A stretch of DNA of 64,000 nucleotides from Streptomyces lanatus (GCF_014655715.1 NZ_BNBM01000021.1:62001-126000); one strand, 5' to 3'; positions 17,243 through 26,099 are shown, numbered from the stretch's first letter. Notes: generated by a model from the letters alone, not told the origin. Numbers and translations: made by a program.

Positions 17243-17273
17243 ACGGTGGGCCCTCACGTGGCGTGAGGTGCAA
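17243..17273 (-). promoter_or_regulatory. MerR-type tipA promoter
   Basis: On the minus strand, TTGCAC (-35, 17268-17273) and CACCGT (-10, 17243-17248) are 19 bp apart, the over-long spacer expected for MerR activators. A perfect dyad CCTCACG-N3-CGTGAGG (17252-17268) fills the spacer. It resembles the known ptipA element as I remember it. Confidence 0.8.
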
Positions 17274-17341
17274 GCCGGTTGTTCCGCCGCACTCGGCCCA
17301 CTCCAGGTGAAGCGTCCGTTTTGCCCGCTTATCGTGAGCCC

Positions 17342-18625
17342 GTGGCCCAGGAAACCGCGCAGCAGCCGCCCCACGCTCCGGCGACCCCGGCGCGCACACT
17401 GCTGCCGTCGATCCTGCCCGCCCTCGTCGTCGGCGTGATGGCGAGCCTGCTGCTCCTGGGGGTGAGCGAGGCGGCCGAGGCGCTCCAGGACGTGCTGTGG
17501 GGCGATCTGCCGGACGCCCTGGGAGTGGGCCGGTACTCGGTGCTGTGGATGCTGGTGATGCTCACCGCCACCGGGGTCGCGGTGGGCCTGGTGGTGTGGA
17601 AGGTGCCGGGGCACGCCGGGCCCGATCCGGCGACGATCGGCCTGGACGCGCCCGTGCTGCCGCTCTCGGTGCTGCCGGGGCTGGTGCTGGCGACCGCGCT
17701 GATGCTGGCGGGCGGGCCCAGCCTGGGCCCGGAGAACCCGATCATCGCGGTGAACGTGGGCCTGGCGTACTGGCTGGGTCACCGTCTGGTGCCGCGGGCG
17801 CCGGGCCGGCTGTGGCCGATGCTGGCGGAGGCGGCGACGATCGGCGCGCTGTTCGGGACGCCGGTCGCGGCGGCGCTGCTGCTGTCGGAGGCGCTGGCGA
17901 CGCGGGAGACACGGGGCGCGCTGTGGGACAACGTGTTCGCGCCGCTGGTGTCGGCCGGGGCCGGGGCGATGACCATCGACCTGGTGGCGGAGCCGACGTT
18001 CGACCTGGATCTGCCCGCGTTCGGGCATCCCGGCTGGGCCGATCTGCTGGCGGCCCTGGTGATCGCCTCGGTGGCGGCGCTGCTCGGGATGGCCGCGGTG
18101 TACGTCTTCCCGCACGTCCACAACGTCTTCCGGCGACTGCGGCACCCGATGGTGGCGCTGCCCGTCGGCGGGGTCGTCCTGGGGCTCCTGGGGGCACTGG
18201 GCGGCCATCTGACGCTCTTCAAGGGGCTGGAGGAGGTCGGGGAGCTGGCGGCCGATCCGGACGGCTGGAGCGCCGGTGAGTTCGCCACGATGACCGTGGT
18301 GAAGCTGGCGGCGCTGGTGGTGGCCGCGTCCTGCGGGTTCCGGGGCGGGCGGATCTTCCCGGCCGTCTTCGTGGGCGCCGCGCTCGGGCTGACCGCGCAT
18401 GCCCTGGTCTCGGACGTGCATCCGGCGGTGGGCGTGTCCGCCGGCGTGCTCGGTGTGCTCCTCGCCATCACCCGGCAGGGCTGGGTGAGCCTGTTCACCG
18501 CCGCCGTCCTGGTCGCGTCGCCCTCGATCATCGCCCTGTTGTGCATCGCCTCGCTGCCGGCCTGGCTGCTGGTGACGGGGCGGCCCCAGATGCAGTTGCG
18601 CGCGGACGGAACTCCGGTCCGCTGA
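17342..18625 (+). CDS. ClC-family chloride channel/antiporter
   Basis: A 427-residue polytopic membrane protein related to the ClC voltage-gated chloride channel/H+-Cl- antiporter family. The GPSLGPENPI segment is in the place of the family's GREGP loop, and GGRIFPAVFVG matches the GxFxP motif. The classical GSGIP loop is not obvious, so the transported ion is uncertain. GTG start at VAQETAQQ is a choice; the frame is open to 17279. It is 30 bp upstream of a glutamate decarboxylase gene in the same direction, suggesting a joint role in acid resistance as in enteric ClC/Gad systems. Confidence 0.83.
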   Translation: MAQETAQQPPHAPATPARTLLPSILPALVVGVMASLLLLGVSEAAEALQDVLWGDLPDALGVGRYSVLWMLVMLTATGVAVGLVVWKVPGHAGPDPATIGLDAPVLPLSVLPGLVLATALMLAGGPSLGPENPIIAVNVGLAYWLGHRLVPRAPGRLWPMLAEAATIGALFGTPVAAALLLSEALATRETRGALWDNVFAPLVSAGAGAMTIDLVAEPTFDLDLPAFGHPGWADLLAALVIASVAALLGMAAVYVFPHVHNVFRRLRHPMVALPVGGVVLGLLGALGGHLTLFKGLEEVGELAADPDGWSAGEFATMTVVKLAALVVAASCGFRGGRIFPAVFVGAALGLTAHALVSDVHPAVGVSAGVLGVLLAITRQGWVSLFTAAVLVASPSIIALLCIASLPAWLLVTGRPQMQLRADGTPVR

Positions 18626-18655
18626 CACCCGTTCATGAAATCAGGAGGCAGGCCC

Positions 18656-20062
18656 ATGTCGTTGCACAAAGGTCCCCAGGACCCCGGCGAGCGTCATCTG
18701 TCCGTGAACCCCTTCTACGGCGAGGCGAATCCGGTCGGCGGCATGACCGACGCCCCGCCCACGCACCGGCTGCCCGACGCGCCGCTGTCGCCGTCGACGG
18801 CGTATCAGCTGGTGCACGACGAGCTGATGCTGGACGGCAACTCCCGGCTCAACCTGGCCACCTTCGTCACCACCTGGATGGAGCCGCAGGCCGATGTGCT
18901 GATGGCGGAGTGCCGCGACAAGAACATGATCGACAAGGACGAGTACCCGCGCACCGCCGAGCTGGAGCGGCGCTGTGTGGCGATGCTCGCCGATCTGTGG
19001 AACGCGCCGGATCCGTCGGCGGCCGTGGGCTGTTCGACGACCGGCTCCAGCGAGGCGTGCATGCTCGCGGGCATGGCGCTGAAGCGGCGCTGGGCGAAGC
19101 GCAACGCCGACCGGTATCCGGGCGCGCGGCCGAATCTGGTGATGGGGGTCAATGTCCAGGTCTGCTGGGACAAGTTCTGCAACTTCTGGGAGGTCGAGCC
19201 CCGGCTGGTCCCGATGGAGGGCGAGCGGTTCCATCTCGATCCGCAGGCCGCGGCCGAGCTGTGCGACGAGAACACCATCGGGGTCGTAGGGATCCTCGGC
19301 TCCACCTTCGACGGTTCCTACGAGCCGATCGCGGACCTGTGCGCGGCCCTCGACGCCCTCCAGGAGCGGACCGGGATCGATGTCCCGGTGCATGTGGACG
19401 GCGCGTCCGGCGCCATGGTCGCGCCCTTCCTCGACGAGGACCTTCAGTGGGACTTCCGGCTGCCGAGGGTCGCCTCGATCAACACCTCGGGGCACAAGTA
19501 CGGGCTGGTCTACCCCGGCGTCGGCTGGGCGCTGTGGCGGGACGCCGAGGCGCTGCCCGAGGAACTGGTGTTCCGGGTGAACTACCTGGGCGGCGACATG
19601 CCGACGTTCGCGCTGAACTTCTCCCGGCCGGGCGCCCAGGTCGTGGCGCAGTACTACTCGTTCCTGCGGCTGGGGCGTGCGGGTTACCGGGCGGTGCAGC
19701 AGACCGCGCGGGACGTGGCGGGCAGGCTCGCCCAGGCCGTGGAGAAGCTCGGCGAGTTCCGGCTGCTGACCCGGGGCGACCAGCTGCCCGTGTTCGCCTT
19801 CACCACGGCTCCGGACGTCAAGGCGTACGACGTCTTCGACGTCTCCCGGCGCATGCGGGAGAACGGCTGGCTGGTCCCGGCGTACACCTTCCCGCCGAAC
19901 CGCGAGGACCTCTCCGTACTGCGGGTGGTCTGCCGCAACGGCTTCTCGGCCGATCTGGCCGAGCTGTTCGTGGAGGACCTGAGCCGTTGCCTGCCGGAGC
20001 TGCGCCGGCAGCCGCACCCCTTCACCCGCGACAAGGAGGCGGCCACCGGCTTCCATCATTAG
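18656..20062 (+). CDS. gadB: Glutamate decarboxylase
   Basis: PLP enzyme converting glutamate to GABA and CO2 with consumption of a cytosolic proton. The 468-residue chain has the group II decarboxylase core: STTGSSEACMLAGMALKRRW, VHVDGASGAMVAPF and the PLP-lysine motif SINTSGHKYGLVYPGVGW. The start at 18656 follows AGGAGG (18643-18648) with 7-nt spacing, so the upstream in-frame ATG at 18635 is rejected. Cotranscription with the ClC gene is likely (30-bp gap). No glutamate/GABA antiporter gene is in the window. Confidence 0.95.
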   Translation: MSLHKGPQDPGERHLSVNPFYGEANPVGGMTDAPPTHRLPDAPLSPSTAYQLVHDELMLDGNSRLNLATFVTTWMEPQADVLMAECRDKNMIDKDEYPRTAELERRCVAMLADLWNAPDPSAAVGCSTTGSSEACMLAGMALKRRWAKRNADRYPGARPNLVMGVNVQVCWDKFCNFWEVEPRLVPMEGERFHLDPQAAAELCDENTIGVVGILGSTFDGSYEPIADLCAALDALQERTGIDVPVHVDGASGAMVAPFLDEDLQWDFRLPRVASINTSGHKYGLVYPGVGWALWRDAEALPEELVFRVNYLGGDMPTFALNFSRPGAQVVAQYYSFLRLGRAGYRAVQQTARDVAGRLAQAVEKLGEFRLLTRGDQLPVFAFTTAPDVKAYDVFDVSRRMRENGWLVPAYTFPPNREDLSVLRVVCRNGFSADLAELFVEDLSRCLPELRRQPHPFTRDKEAATGFHH

Positions 20063-20069
20063 AGGGCCG

Positions 20070-20831
20070 CTAGCGGCTCAGGCGGGCGAACCGCCGTACC
20101 GCCAACGGGAAGAACACCCCCAGCAGCACCAACGGCCAGATGACCGCCGCGGCCAAGTGCTCGGTGCCCCCGCCCGCGAACAGGTCCCGCACCGCCGTCG
20201 CCGTATGGGACATGGGGTTCCAGTCGACGATCGTGCCGAGCCAGCCGGGCATGGACTCGGACAGGGCGAGGGCGTTGGACAGGAAGCCGACCGGCCAGAT
20301 CAGGATCTGCACCGCCTGCACCAGCTCCGGCTTGCCGGCCACCAGGGCCAGATGGATGCCGATCCACAGCATGGCGAAGCGGAAGAGCAGGAGCAGTCCC
20401 AGGGCGCCGAGCACCGCCCCGGGGCCGCCCTCCGCGCGCCAGCCGAGGGCGAGTCCGACGCCCATGAGGACGATCAGGACGATCGCCGACTGGAGCATGT
20501 CGGCCACGGAACGGCCCACCAGGACCGCCCCGTTGGTCATCGGCATGGAGCGGAAGCGGTCGACCACGCCCTTGTTGAGGTCCTGGGTGACCGCGATCAT
20601 CGTCGCCTCCAGCCCGAAGGCCATGGTGAGCGCGAGCATCCCGGGGAGGAGATAGTCGATGTAGGAGCCCTCGACGCCCCGGCCGCCGCCGACGAGGTAG
20701 CCGAACATCAACAGCAACATGACGGGGAAGATCAGGCCGACGACGACCTGGACGGGCTGCCGCGCCCAGTGGGCGAGTTCGCGGCGGGTCATGGTCCAGG
20801 AGTCGGTCAGTGCGTAGGTGTTCATGCTCAC
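20070..20831 (-). CDS. ABC-2 type transporter permease (DrrB-like)
   Basis: A 253-residue ABC-2 membrane subunit: a short cytoplasmic N-terminus (TDSWTMTRRELAHWARQP) and about six hydrophobic segments, with the family's C-terminal QILIWPVGFLSNALALSESMPGWLGTIVDWNPMSH. It pairs with the DrrA-like ATPase just upstream, whose stop overlaps its GTG start (an ATG six bases later is the alternative). Likely an exporter of drugs or lipids; substrate unknown. Convergent with gadB. Confidence 0.92.
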   Translation of the reverse strand: MSMNTYALTDSWTMTRRELAHWARQPVQVVVGLIFPVMLLLMFGYLVGGGRGVEGSYIDYLLPGMLALTMAFGLEATMIAVTQDLNKGVVDRFRSMPMTNGAVLVGRSVADMLQSAIVLIVLMGVGLALGWRAEGGPGAVLGALGLLLLFRFAMLWIGIHLALVAGKPELVQAVQILIWPVGFLSNALALSESMPGWLGTIVDWNPMSHTATAVRDLFAGGGTEHLAAAVIWPLVLLGVFFPLAVRRFARLSR

Positions 20832-21793
20832 GCGGGCTCCTTCACTCGGTTCTCGTCCCCGGTGAGGTGCAGGAACACCTCGTCCAGCGTCGGCCGCCGC
20901 AGAGCGACGTCCTCCGCCTCGATCCCGGACGCCTCCAGGGCCCGTACGACGCCGGAGAGCGCCGCCATCCGGTCGGTGACCGGGGCGCTGAGCAGCCTGC
21001 GGTCGGGGTCGACGGACACGGACTCCTTCGGTACGGGCAGCAGGGCGACGGCCGCCCCCAGTTGACCGGCGTCGCGCAGCACGATGTCGATGCGGGCGCC
21101 GCCGGTCAGCGCCTTCAGCTCATCCGCCGTGCCGTCGGCGATGACCCGTCCGGCGTCCACGACCGAGATGCGGTGGGCGAGCTGGTCGGCCTCCTCCAGG
21201 TACTGCGTGGTGAGCAGGACCGTGGTGCCGCCGCCGACCAGGGAGCGGACCGCGGACCAGACCTCGGCGCGGCCGCGCGGGTCGAGGCCGGTGGTGGGTT
21301 CGTCCAGGAAGAGCACCTCCGGGTCGGTGATCAGTGAGGCGGCCAGGTCCAGCCGCCGGCGCATTCCGCCGCTGTACTGCTTGACCGGCTTGCGGCCGGC
21401 GTCGGCCAGACCGAAGCGCTCCAGGAGCTCTCCGGCGCGCACGCGCGCGCGGCGTGCGCCCAGGTGGTAGAGGCGGCCGAACATCTCCAGGTTCTGATGG
21501 CCGCCCAACTCCTCGTCCAGGGCGGCGTGCTGGCCGAGGAGACCGATGCGCAGCCGCACCTCGTACGCCTCGCGCACCACGTCGTACCCCGCCACCCTGA
21601 CCCGGCCGCCGTCCGGCCGCAGCAGGGTGGACAGGACCCGGACCAGGGTCGTCTTGCCCGCGCCGTTCGGGCCGAGCATTCCGTGCACGGTGCCGCGCGC
21701 GACCGTGAGGTCGAGCCCGTCCAGTGCGTCCTTGCCGGCTTTGCCGCCGTACCTCTTGCGTGCCCCTTCGACGGTGATCGCCGCGTCGGCCAC
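20828..21793 (-). CDS. ABC transporter ATP-binding protein, daunorubicin-resistance (DrrA) family
   Basis: A 321-residue ATPase with Walker A GPNGAGKTTLV, Q-loop GLLGQHAALDE, signature YSGGMRRRLDL, Walker B VLFLDEPTTGLDPRGR and the DrrA-type C-terminal domain (VVRALEASGIEAEDVALRRPTLDEVFLHLTG). Start at GTG of VADAAITVEG with a GAGGGAG site; the upstream TTG lies inside a predicted operator. Transcribed after padR from a promoter carrying two PadR-like palindromes. Confidence 0.93.
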   Translation of the reverse strand: MADAAITVEGARKRYGGKAGKDALDGLDLTVARGTVHGMLGPNGAGKTTLVRVLSTLLRPDGGRVRVAGYDVVREAYEVRLRIGLLGQHAALDEELGGHQNLEMFGRLYHLGARRARVRAGELLERFGLADAGRKPVKQYSGGMRRRLDLAASLITDPEVLFLDEPTTGLDPRGRAEVWSAVRSLVGGGTTVLLTTQYLEEADQLAHRISVVDAGRVIADGTADELKALTGGARIDIVLRDAGQLGAAVALLPVPKESVSVDPDRRLLSAPVTDRMAALSGVVRALEASGIEAEDVALRRPTLDEVFLHLTGDENRVKEPA

Positions 21794-21807
21794 TGCTTCT
21801 CCCTCGC

Positions 21808-21869
21808 TAGTCAAACTTGACTACACGCTCGAAAGTAAACCAGCGCTCAGGGTTAGTCAAACTTGATTA
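21808..21869 (-). promoter_or_regulatory. Twin PadR-like operators and promoter of the ABC exporter
   Basis: TAGTCAAACTTGACTA (21808-21823) is a perfect 7-bp inverted repeat with a 2-bp centre, and TAGTCAAACTTGATTA (21854-21869) is a one-mismatch copy that overlaps the padR stop. On the minus strand the second copy supplies -35 TTGACT (21855-21860), and -10 TACTTT (21832-21837) follows at a 17-bp spacing. The first copy lies downstream of the expected start site, so repression by occupancy of both sites is plausible. Confidence 0.75.
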
Positions 21870-22508
21870 GCGGACGTCCCCGGGGTGGGACTCCCCCGTC
21901 GCGTACGGGTTCTCCTCGTCCTCGGCCAGTACGCCGATGAACGGGTCGCCCTCGTCGGCGAACGTGTAGGAGCCCCCTTCGAGCCGCTCGATCAGCCCGG
22001 TGGTCCAGTCCCGTTCGGAGTCCGCCGTGTGGACCCACATGTTCATGATCTCGCCGATATGGCCGAGCTGCTCGGGCCCGTCCTCGGGCACGTATTCGGC
22101 CACGACGGACGCCCGCCACTCCTCGATGCGCCGGGTCCGCTCCTTCAGCAGCGTCACGGCCTCGGCCCTCGGCAGGTCGACCATGAAGCCGAGGGCCGCC
22201 GTCTTCACGTCGCCGCGCTGGTCGTAGGTGACCAGCGCGTCGCGCAGCAGCGTGAAGTACTCCTCGATGCCGGCGTCCGTGAGCTCGTACTCCACGCGCG
22301 GTGGCCCGCCCGCCGTGGACGGCGCGATCTCGTGCGCGTGCAGCAGGCCCTGCCGGGCCATCTGCTTGAGCGCGTGGTAGATCGAGCCGGGCTTGGCGTT
22401 GGACCACTCGTGCGCGCCCCAGTACTCCAGGTCGTTGCGCACCTGGTAGCCGTGGGCGCGGCCGTGCATACGGACCGCGCCGAGCACGAGGAGACGGATC
22501 GCTGACAT
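21867..22508 (-). CDS. PadR family transcriptional regulator
   Basis: A 213-residue regulator: an N-terminal winged HTH of the PadR family (MSAIRLLVLGAVRMHGRAHGYQVRNDLE, then KPGSIYHALKQMARQGLL) and a C-terminal helical dimerisation part (Vir-like). The ATG at 22508 is preferred; the frame continues 33 bp upstream to a GTG without conserved sequence. It lies directly upstream of a DrrA/DrrB-type exporter and is the obvious repressor for the palindromes between them. Confidence 0.93.
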   Translation of the reverse strand: MSAIRLLVLGAVRMHGRAHGYQVRNDLEYWGAHEWSNAKPGSIYHALKQMARQGLLHAHEIAPSTAGGPPRVEYELTDAGIEEYFTLLRDALVTYDQRGDVKTAALGFMVDLPRAEAVTLLKERTRRIEEWRASVVAEYVPEDGPEQLGHIGEIMNMWVHTADSERDWTTGLIERLEGGSYTFADEGDPFIGVLAEDEENPYATGESHPGDVR

Positions 22509-22541
22509 GCGGTCCAGATTACGTACCGCAGGTGCGACCAC

Positions 22542-24002
22542 TCAGAACGGGAACCCGCTACGGCCGTGCTGCACCGAGATCCACTTGGTGGTCGTGAACG
22601 AGTCCAGCATCGTCTCGCCGTTCAGCCGGCCGAGCCCGGAGTGCTTCTCGCCGCCGAAGGGGACGATCGGCTCGTCATGGACGGTGCCGTCGTTCACATG
22701 GAACATGCCGGTGTCGATCTGCTTGGCGAAGGCGACGCCGCGCTCGATGTCACCCGTGTGGACGGCGCCGCTCAGGCCGTACGGGGTGTCGTTGACCAGG
22801 CGTACGGCCTCCTCCTCGCCGTCGAAGGTCAGCAGGAAGGCGACCGGGCCGAAGACCTCCTGGCGCAGCAGGGGCGAGTCGGCCGGGAGGCCGGTCAGCA
22901 CGGAAGGCTCGACCAGGTTGTCCCTCGTCGTGCCGTGCACCAGGGCCGTGGCACCCTCGGCGATGGCCTGCTCGACGACGCCCGAGATGGCGTCCGCCTG
23001 GGAGGAGTTGATGACCGGGCCGATGACCGTCTCGGGGTCGCGCGGGTCGCCGGTCTTGAGGGACTTCACCTTGGTGACGAACTTCTCGGTGAACTCGTCC
23101 GCGATCGAACGGTCCACCAGGACACGGTTCGCGGCCATGCAGACCTGGCCCTGGTGGACGTACCGGCTGAAGACCGCCGCGTCGACCGCGTAGTCGATGT
23201 CGGCGTCGTCGAGGACCACCAGCGCGCTGTTGCCGCCCAGTTCGAGGACCGAGCGCTTGAAGTGCGAGGCGCAGACGGTGGCGACATGGCGGCCGACCTT
23301 GTCGGAGCCGGTGAAGGAGATGACCTTGGGGATCGGGTGCTCGATGAAGGCGTCGCCTATCTCGGCGATGTCCGTGATCACGACATTGAGCAGACCGGCC
23401 GGCAGGCCCGCGTCCTCGAAGATCTTCGCGACCAGGGAGCCACCGCAGATCGGGGTGTTCTGGTGCGGCTTCAGCACCACGGCGTTGCCGAGCGCGAGGG
23501 CCGGGGCGACCGACTTCAGGGAGAGCAGGAAGGGGAAGTTGAAGGGGCTGATCACACCCACGACGCCGACCGGCACGCGGTAGACGCGGTTCTCCTTGCC
23601 GTCCACCGGGGAGGGGATGATCCTGCCCTCGGGGCGCAGCGCCAGATGGACCGCCTCGCGCAGGAACTCCTTGGCGAGGTGGAGCTCGAAGGCCGCCTTC
23701 AGCCGGGTGCCGCCGAGCTCGGCGATGATCACCTCGGCGATCTCCTGCTCACGGTCCTCGATCAGGCGCAGCGCCTTCTCGAACACACCGCGGCGGGCAT
23801 AGGGGTTGGTCGTGGCCCACTGCTTCTGGGCGCGGGCGGCGGCCTGGTAGGCGTCATCCACCTCGTCGACCGTGGCTATGGTGATCGACGCCAGCTTCTC
23901 ACCGTCGTACGGGTTGAAGTCGATGATGTCCCAGGAGCCGGTGCCCGGGCGCCACTCACCGTCGATGTACTGCTGAGCCAGGTCGGTGAAGTAGGACGAC
24001 AT
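22542..24002 (-). CDS. Aldehyde dehydrogenase family protein (vanillin/benzaldehyde dehydrogenase-like)
   Basis: A 486-residue NAD(P)-dependent aldehyde dehydrogenase. Key parts: SPFNFPFLLSLKSVAPALALGNAVVLKPH (cofactor side), SFTGSDKVGRHV, the general-base Glu in LELGGNSALVVL and the nucleophile Cys in HQGQVCMAANR. The C-terminal EKHSGLGRLNGE is also typical. The substrate cannot be fixed; the overall pattern is closest to benzaldehyde/vanillin dehydrogenases. Start at ATG 24002 with a GAGGGA site. No catabolic partner genes adjoin it. Confidence 0.92.
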   Translation of the reverse strand: MSSYFTDLAQQYIDGEWRPGTGSWDIIDFNPYDGEKLASITIATVDEVDDAYQAAARAQKQWATTNPYARRGVFEKALRLIEDREQEIAEVIIAELGGTRLKAAFELHLAKEFLREAVHLALRPEGRIIPSPVDGKENRVYRVPVGVVGVISPFNFPFLLSLKSVAPALALGNAVVLKPHQNTPICGGSLVAKIFEDAGLPAGLLNVVITDIAEIGDAFIEHPIPKVISFTGSDKVGRHVATVCASHFKRSVLELGGNSALVVLDDADIDYAVDAAVFSRYVHQGQVCMAANRVLVDRSIADEFTEKFVTKVKSLKTGDPRDPETVIGPVINSSQADAISGVVEQAIAEGATALVHGTTRDNLVEPSVLTGLPADSPLLRQEVFGPVAFLLTFDGEEEAVRLVNDTPYGLSGAVHTGDIERGVAFAKQIDTGMFHVNDGTVHDEPIVPFGGEKHSGLGRLNGETMLDSFTTTKWISVQHGRSGFPF

Positions 24003-24093
24003 GTGATCCCTCAATCCCTAGCAGACCCGCGATCGGCAAGGTCGCGATCGCGCTCGTCTTCACGGTCTGATCACACGTCATCGTACTTGTGTC

Positions 24094-24954
24094 TCAAGAC
24101 AGTTGAAGGAGTCCCCGCAGAAGATCCCGGCTCTCGTCCGGACCGGGGCTGTCCTGCTGGAGCTCCTTGAGCGCCTTCTCGTACTGGGTGACGTCCTCGT
24201 GCTTGTCGAGGTAGAGCGCGGAGGTGAGCTGCTCCAGATAGACGACGTCCGACAGGTCGGACTCGGGGAAGCTGAGGATGGTGAAGGCACCGGACTCGCC
24301 GGAGTGGCCGCCGAAGCCGAACGGCATGATCTGTAGCCGTACGTTGGGCCGCTGGGAGATCTCGATCAGATGCTGGAGCTGACCGCGCATCACCTCGCGG
24401 TCGCCGTAGGGGCGGCGCAGCGCGGCCTCGTCGAGGACGATGTGGAACTCGGGGGCGCTGTCGGAGAGAAGGTATTTCTGCCGCTCCAGGCGCAGCGCCA
24501 CGCGCTTGTCGATGTCGGCGGCGCTCGCGCCCTTCATGCCGCGCCTGACGACCGCGCGGGCGTACGCCTCGGTCTGCAGCAGGCCGTGCACGAACTGCAC
24601 CTCGTAGGCGCGGATGAGGCTGGCCGCGCCCTCCAGGCCGACATAGGTGGGGAACCAGCTCGGCAGGACGTCCGAGTAGCTGTGCCACCATCCCGCGACG
24701 TTGGCCTCGCGGGCGAGGGAGAGCAGCGAGGCGCGCTCGTGCTCGTCCGTGATGCCGTACAGCGTCAACAGGTCTTCGACGTCACGCGTCTTGAAGCTCA
24801 CCCGGCCCAGCTCCATACGGCTGATCTTCGACTCGGAGGCGCGAATGGAGTACCCCGCCGCCTCGCGCGTGATCCCTCGCGCTTCCCGCAGTCGCCTCAG
24901 TTGCGAGCCGAGCAGCATGCGCCGCACCACCGATCCGGGCTCTCCCGCGCTCAC
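24094..24954 (-). CDS. XRE-family regulator with DUF5753 domain
   Basis: A 286-residue Streptomyces-type regulator: N-terminal HTH (LRRLREARGITREAAGYSIRASESKISRMELGR) and a C-terminal DUF5753 domain starting near ANVAGWWHSYSDVLPSWFPTYVGLE, with VVYLEQLTSALYLDKHEDV near the end. Such proteins, including WhiJ-type regulators, pair with small DUF397 proteins; both a DUF397 gene and a HATPase gene lie next door. GTG start at 24954 with GGGAGG upstream. Probably acts on the shared element upstream of its partners (inference). Confidence 0.92.
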   Translation of the reverse strand: MSAGEPGSVVRRMLLGSQLRRLREARGITREAAGYSIRASESKISRMELGRVSFKTRDVEDLLTLYGITDEHERASLLSLAREANVAGWWHSYSDVLPSWFPTYVGLEGAASLIRAYEVQFVHGLLQTEAYARAVVRRGMKGASAADIDKRVALRLERQKYLLSDSAPEFHIVLDEAALRRPYGDREVMRGQLQHLIEISQRPNVRLQIMPFGFGGHSGESGAFTILSFPESDLSDVVYLEQLTSALYLDKHEDVTQYEKALKELQQDSPGPDESRDLLRGLLQLS

Positions 24955-25150
24955 GTTCGCCAGCCTCCCCAACCGTCTTCAGGGCCCGCAGTCTGCCACT
25001 AAATCACTCCGAGCAGTACTCGCCCGATTACAGAGACGGAAAGAAGACAAGGATTTCACCTAGGAAGGAGACATCCGAAGACAAGCGGAGGGACGGAAGT
25101 TGGCGGAAAAAATGGCCAACAAGCGGTACGGGAGCATCCAATTCGGTCAC

Positions 25151-25178
25151 GTGCACGTGCATCTGCCCTTGCATCTGC
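25151..25178 (+). promoter_or_regulatory. 28-bp regulatory element upstream of the HATPase gene
   Basis: GTGCACGTGCATCTGC (25151-25166) followed by 3 nt and TGCATCTGC (25170-25178). An almost identical element occurs in opposite orientation upstream of the DUF397 gene (26200-26227). It lies about 75 bp before the start codon. Confidence 0.65.
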
Positions 25179-25251
25179 TCTTCGCATCAGAAACCATGGT
25201 CCCGCGCAACCGCTGCATCGCAACGACCGCGAACTCTCGGGAGTGCCTCGC

Positions 25252-25776
25252 ATGGGGACGAATGGATCGACCATGCTCGAGCCGTTACGGCAGGGCCTTC
25301 CGCCACTGGATCCCGCAGCCGTCTCCAACGCCGCGTCCTGCGCTCTGCCCGCCCGCTACGAAGCGGTGCGCGAGGCCCGGAAGTTCACCCGGCGCACTCT
25401 CGACCAGTGGGACCTGGAGTATCGCTTCGACGACGTCTGCCTCGTGGTGTCGGAACTGGTGACCAACGCGCTGCGGCACGCCCTGCCGGCCGGCGCCTCC
25501 CGGCTGCCCGAGCAGACGCCGCCGGTGCGGCTTCATCTGATGCGGTGGACCGAGCGGCTGGTGTGCGCGGTGCGCGATCCCAGCCATGACAGCCCGGTCG
25601 CGCGCGACACCGACGACTTCTCGGCCGAGTCCGGGCGCGGCCTGTTCCTCGTCGACTCCTTCAGCGATGGCTGGGGGTGGCATCCGCTGGCGGGCACGCT
25701 CAGCGGGAAGGTCGTCTGGGCGCTGTTCCGGCTGCAACCGGGAGCGGGCGTCGCGTCCGGCCCGGTGGACTGCTGA
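25252..25776 (+). CDS. HATPase_c ATP-binding protein (anti-sigma/RsbW-like)
   Basis: A 174-residue single-domain GHKL ATPase of the Streptomyces anti-sigma-like family. The N-box is intact (SELVTNALRHAL), with ESGRGLFLVDSFSDGWGW as the G2 box. Such proteins often sit beside XRE-DUF5753 and DUF397 genes and are thought to modulate their regulators. Start at ATG 25252, 9 nt after GGGAG; a GTG at 25243 is in frame but overlaps the ribosome site. Divergent from the XRE gene across a 297-bp intergenic region. Confidence 0.9.
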   Translation: MGTNGSTMLEPLRQGLPPLDPAAVSNAASCALPARYEAVREARKFTRRTLDQWDLEYRFDDVCLVVSELVTNALRHALPAGASRLPEQTPPVRLHLMRWTERLVCAVRDPSHDSPVARDTDDFSAESGRGLFLVDSFSDGWGWHPLAGTLSGKVVWALFRLQPGAGVASGPVDC

Positions 25777-25856
25777 ACCGCGGCGCATGACAGCGCCGCG
25801 GTTCTACGCGCGTTACGGAGCGATACGCGTCGATCGCCCCGAGTTGTCGGGGTGGC

Positions 25857-26099
25857 TCAGCTGACGACCAGGTGGTCGAACTCGCCGTCCTTGACACCCA
25901 GGAGCATCGCCTCGATCTCGGCGCGGGTGTAGACGAGCGCCGGGCCGTCCGGGAAGCGGGAGTTGCGCACCGCGACGTCCCCTCCGGGCAGGCGCGCAAA
26001 CTCCACGCACGAGCCCTGCGAATTGCTGTGCCTGCTCTTCTGCCAGGCCACCCCGTTCAGCTCCGTGGCTGCCATGCCGTTGTACACGTCGTGGTCCAC
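25857..26099 (-). CDS. DUF397 domain-containing small protein
   Basis: An 80-residue protein whose core VAWQKSRHSNSQGSCVEFARLPGGDVAVRNSR and VYTRAEIEAML are DUF397 signatures. DUF397 proteins are small antitoxin- or co-regulator-like partners of XRE-DUF5753 regulators in Streptomyces. GTG start at 26099, 8 nt after a GGGGAG site; the longer frame to 26306 is not conserved. Its upstream region carries the 28-bp element shared with the HATPase gene. Confidence 0.9.
   Translation of the reverse strand: MDHDVYNGMAATELNGVAWQKSRHSNSQGSCVEFARLPGGDVAVRNSRFPDGPALVYTRAEIEAMLLGVKDGEFDHLVVS

Noticed and set aside
24027..24054. CGCGATCG-type inverted repeat between the ALDH and XRE genes
   Set aside because: Arms are short and made of common GC-rich words; too little to call an operator or terminator.
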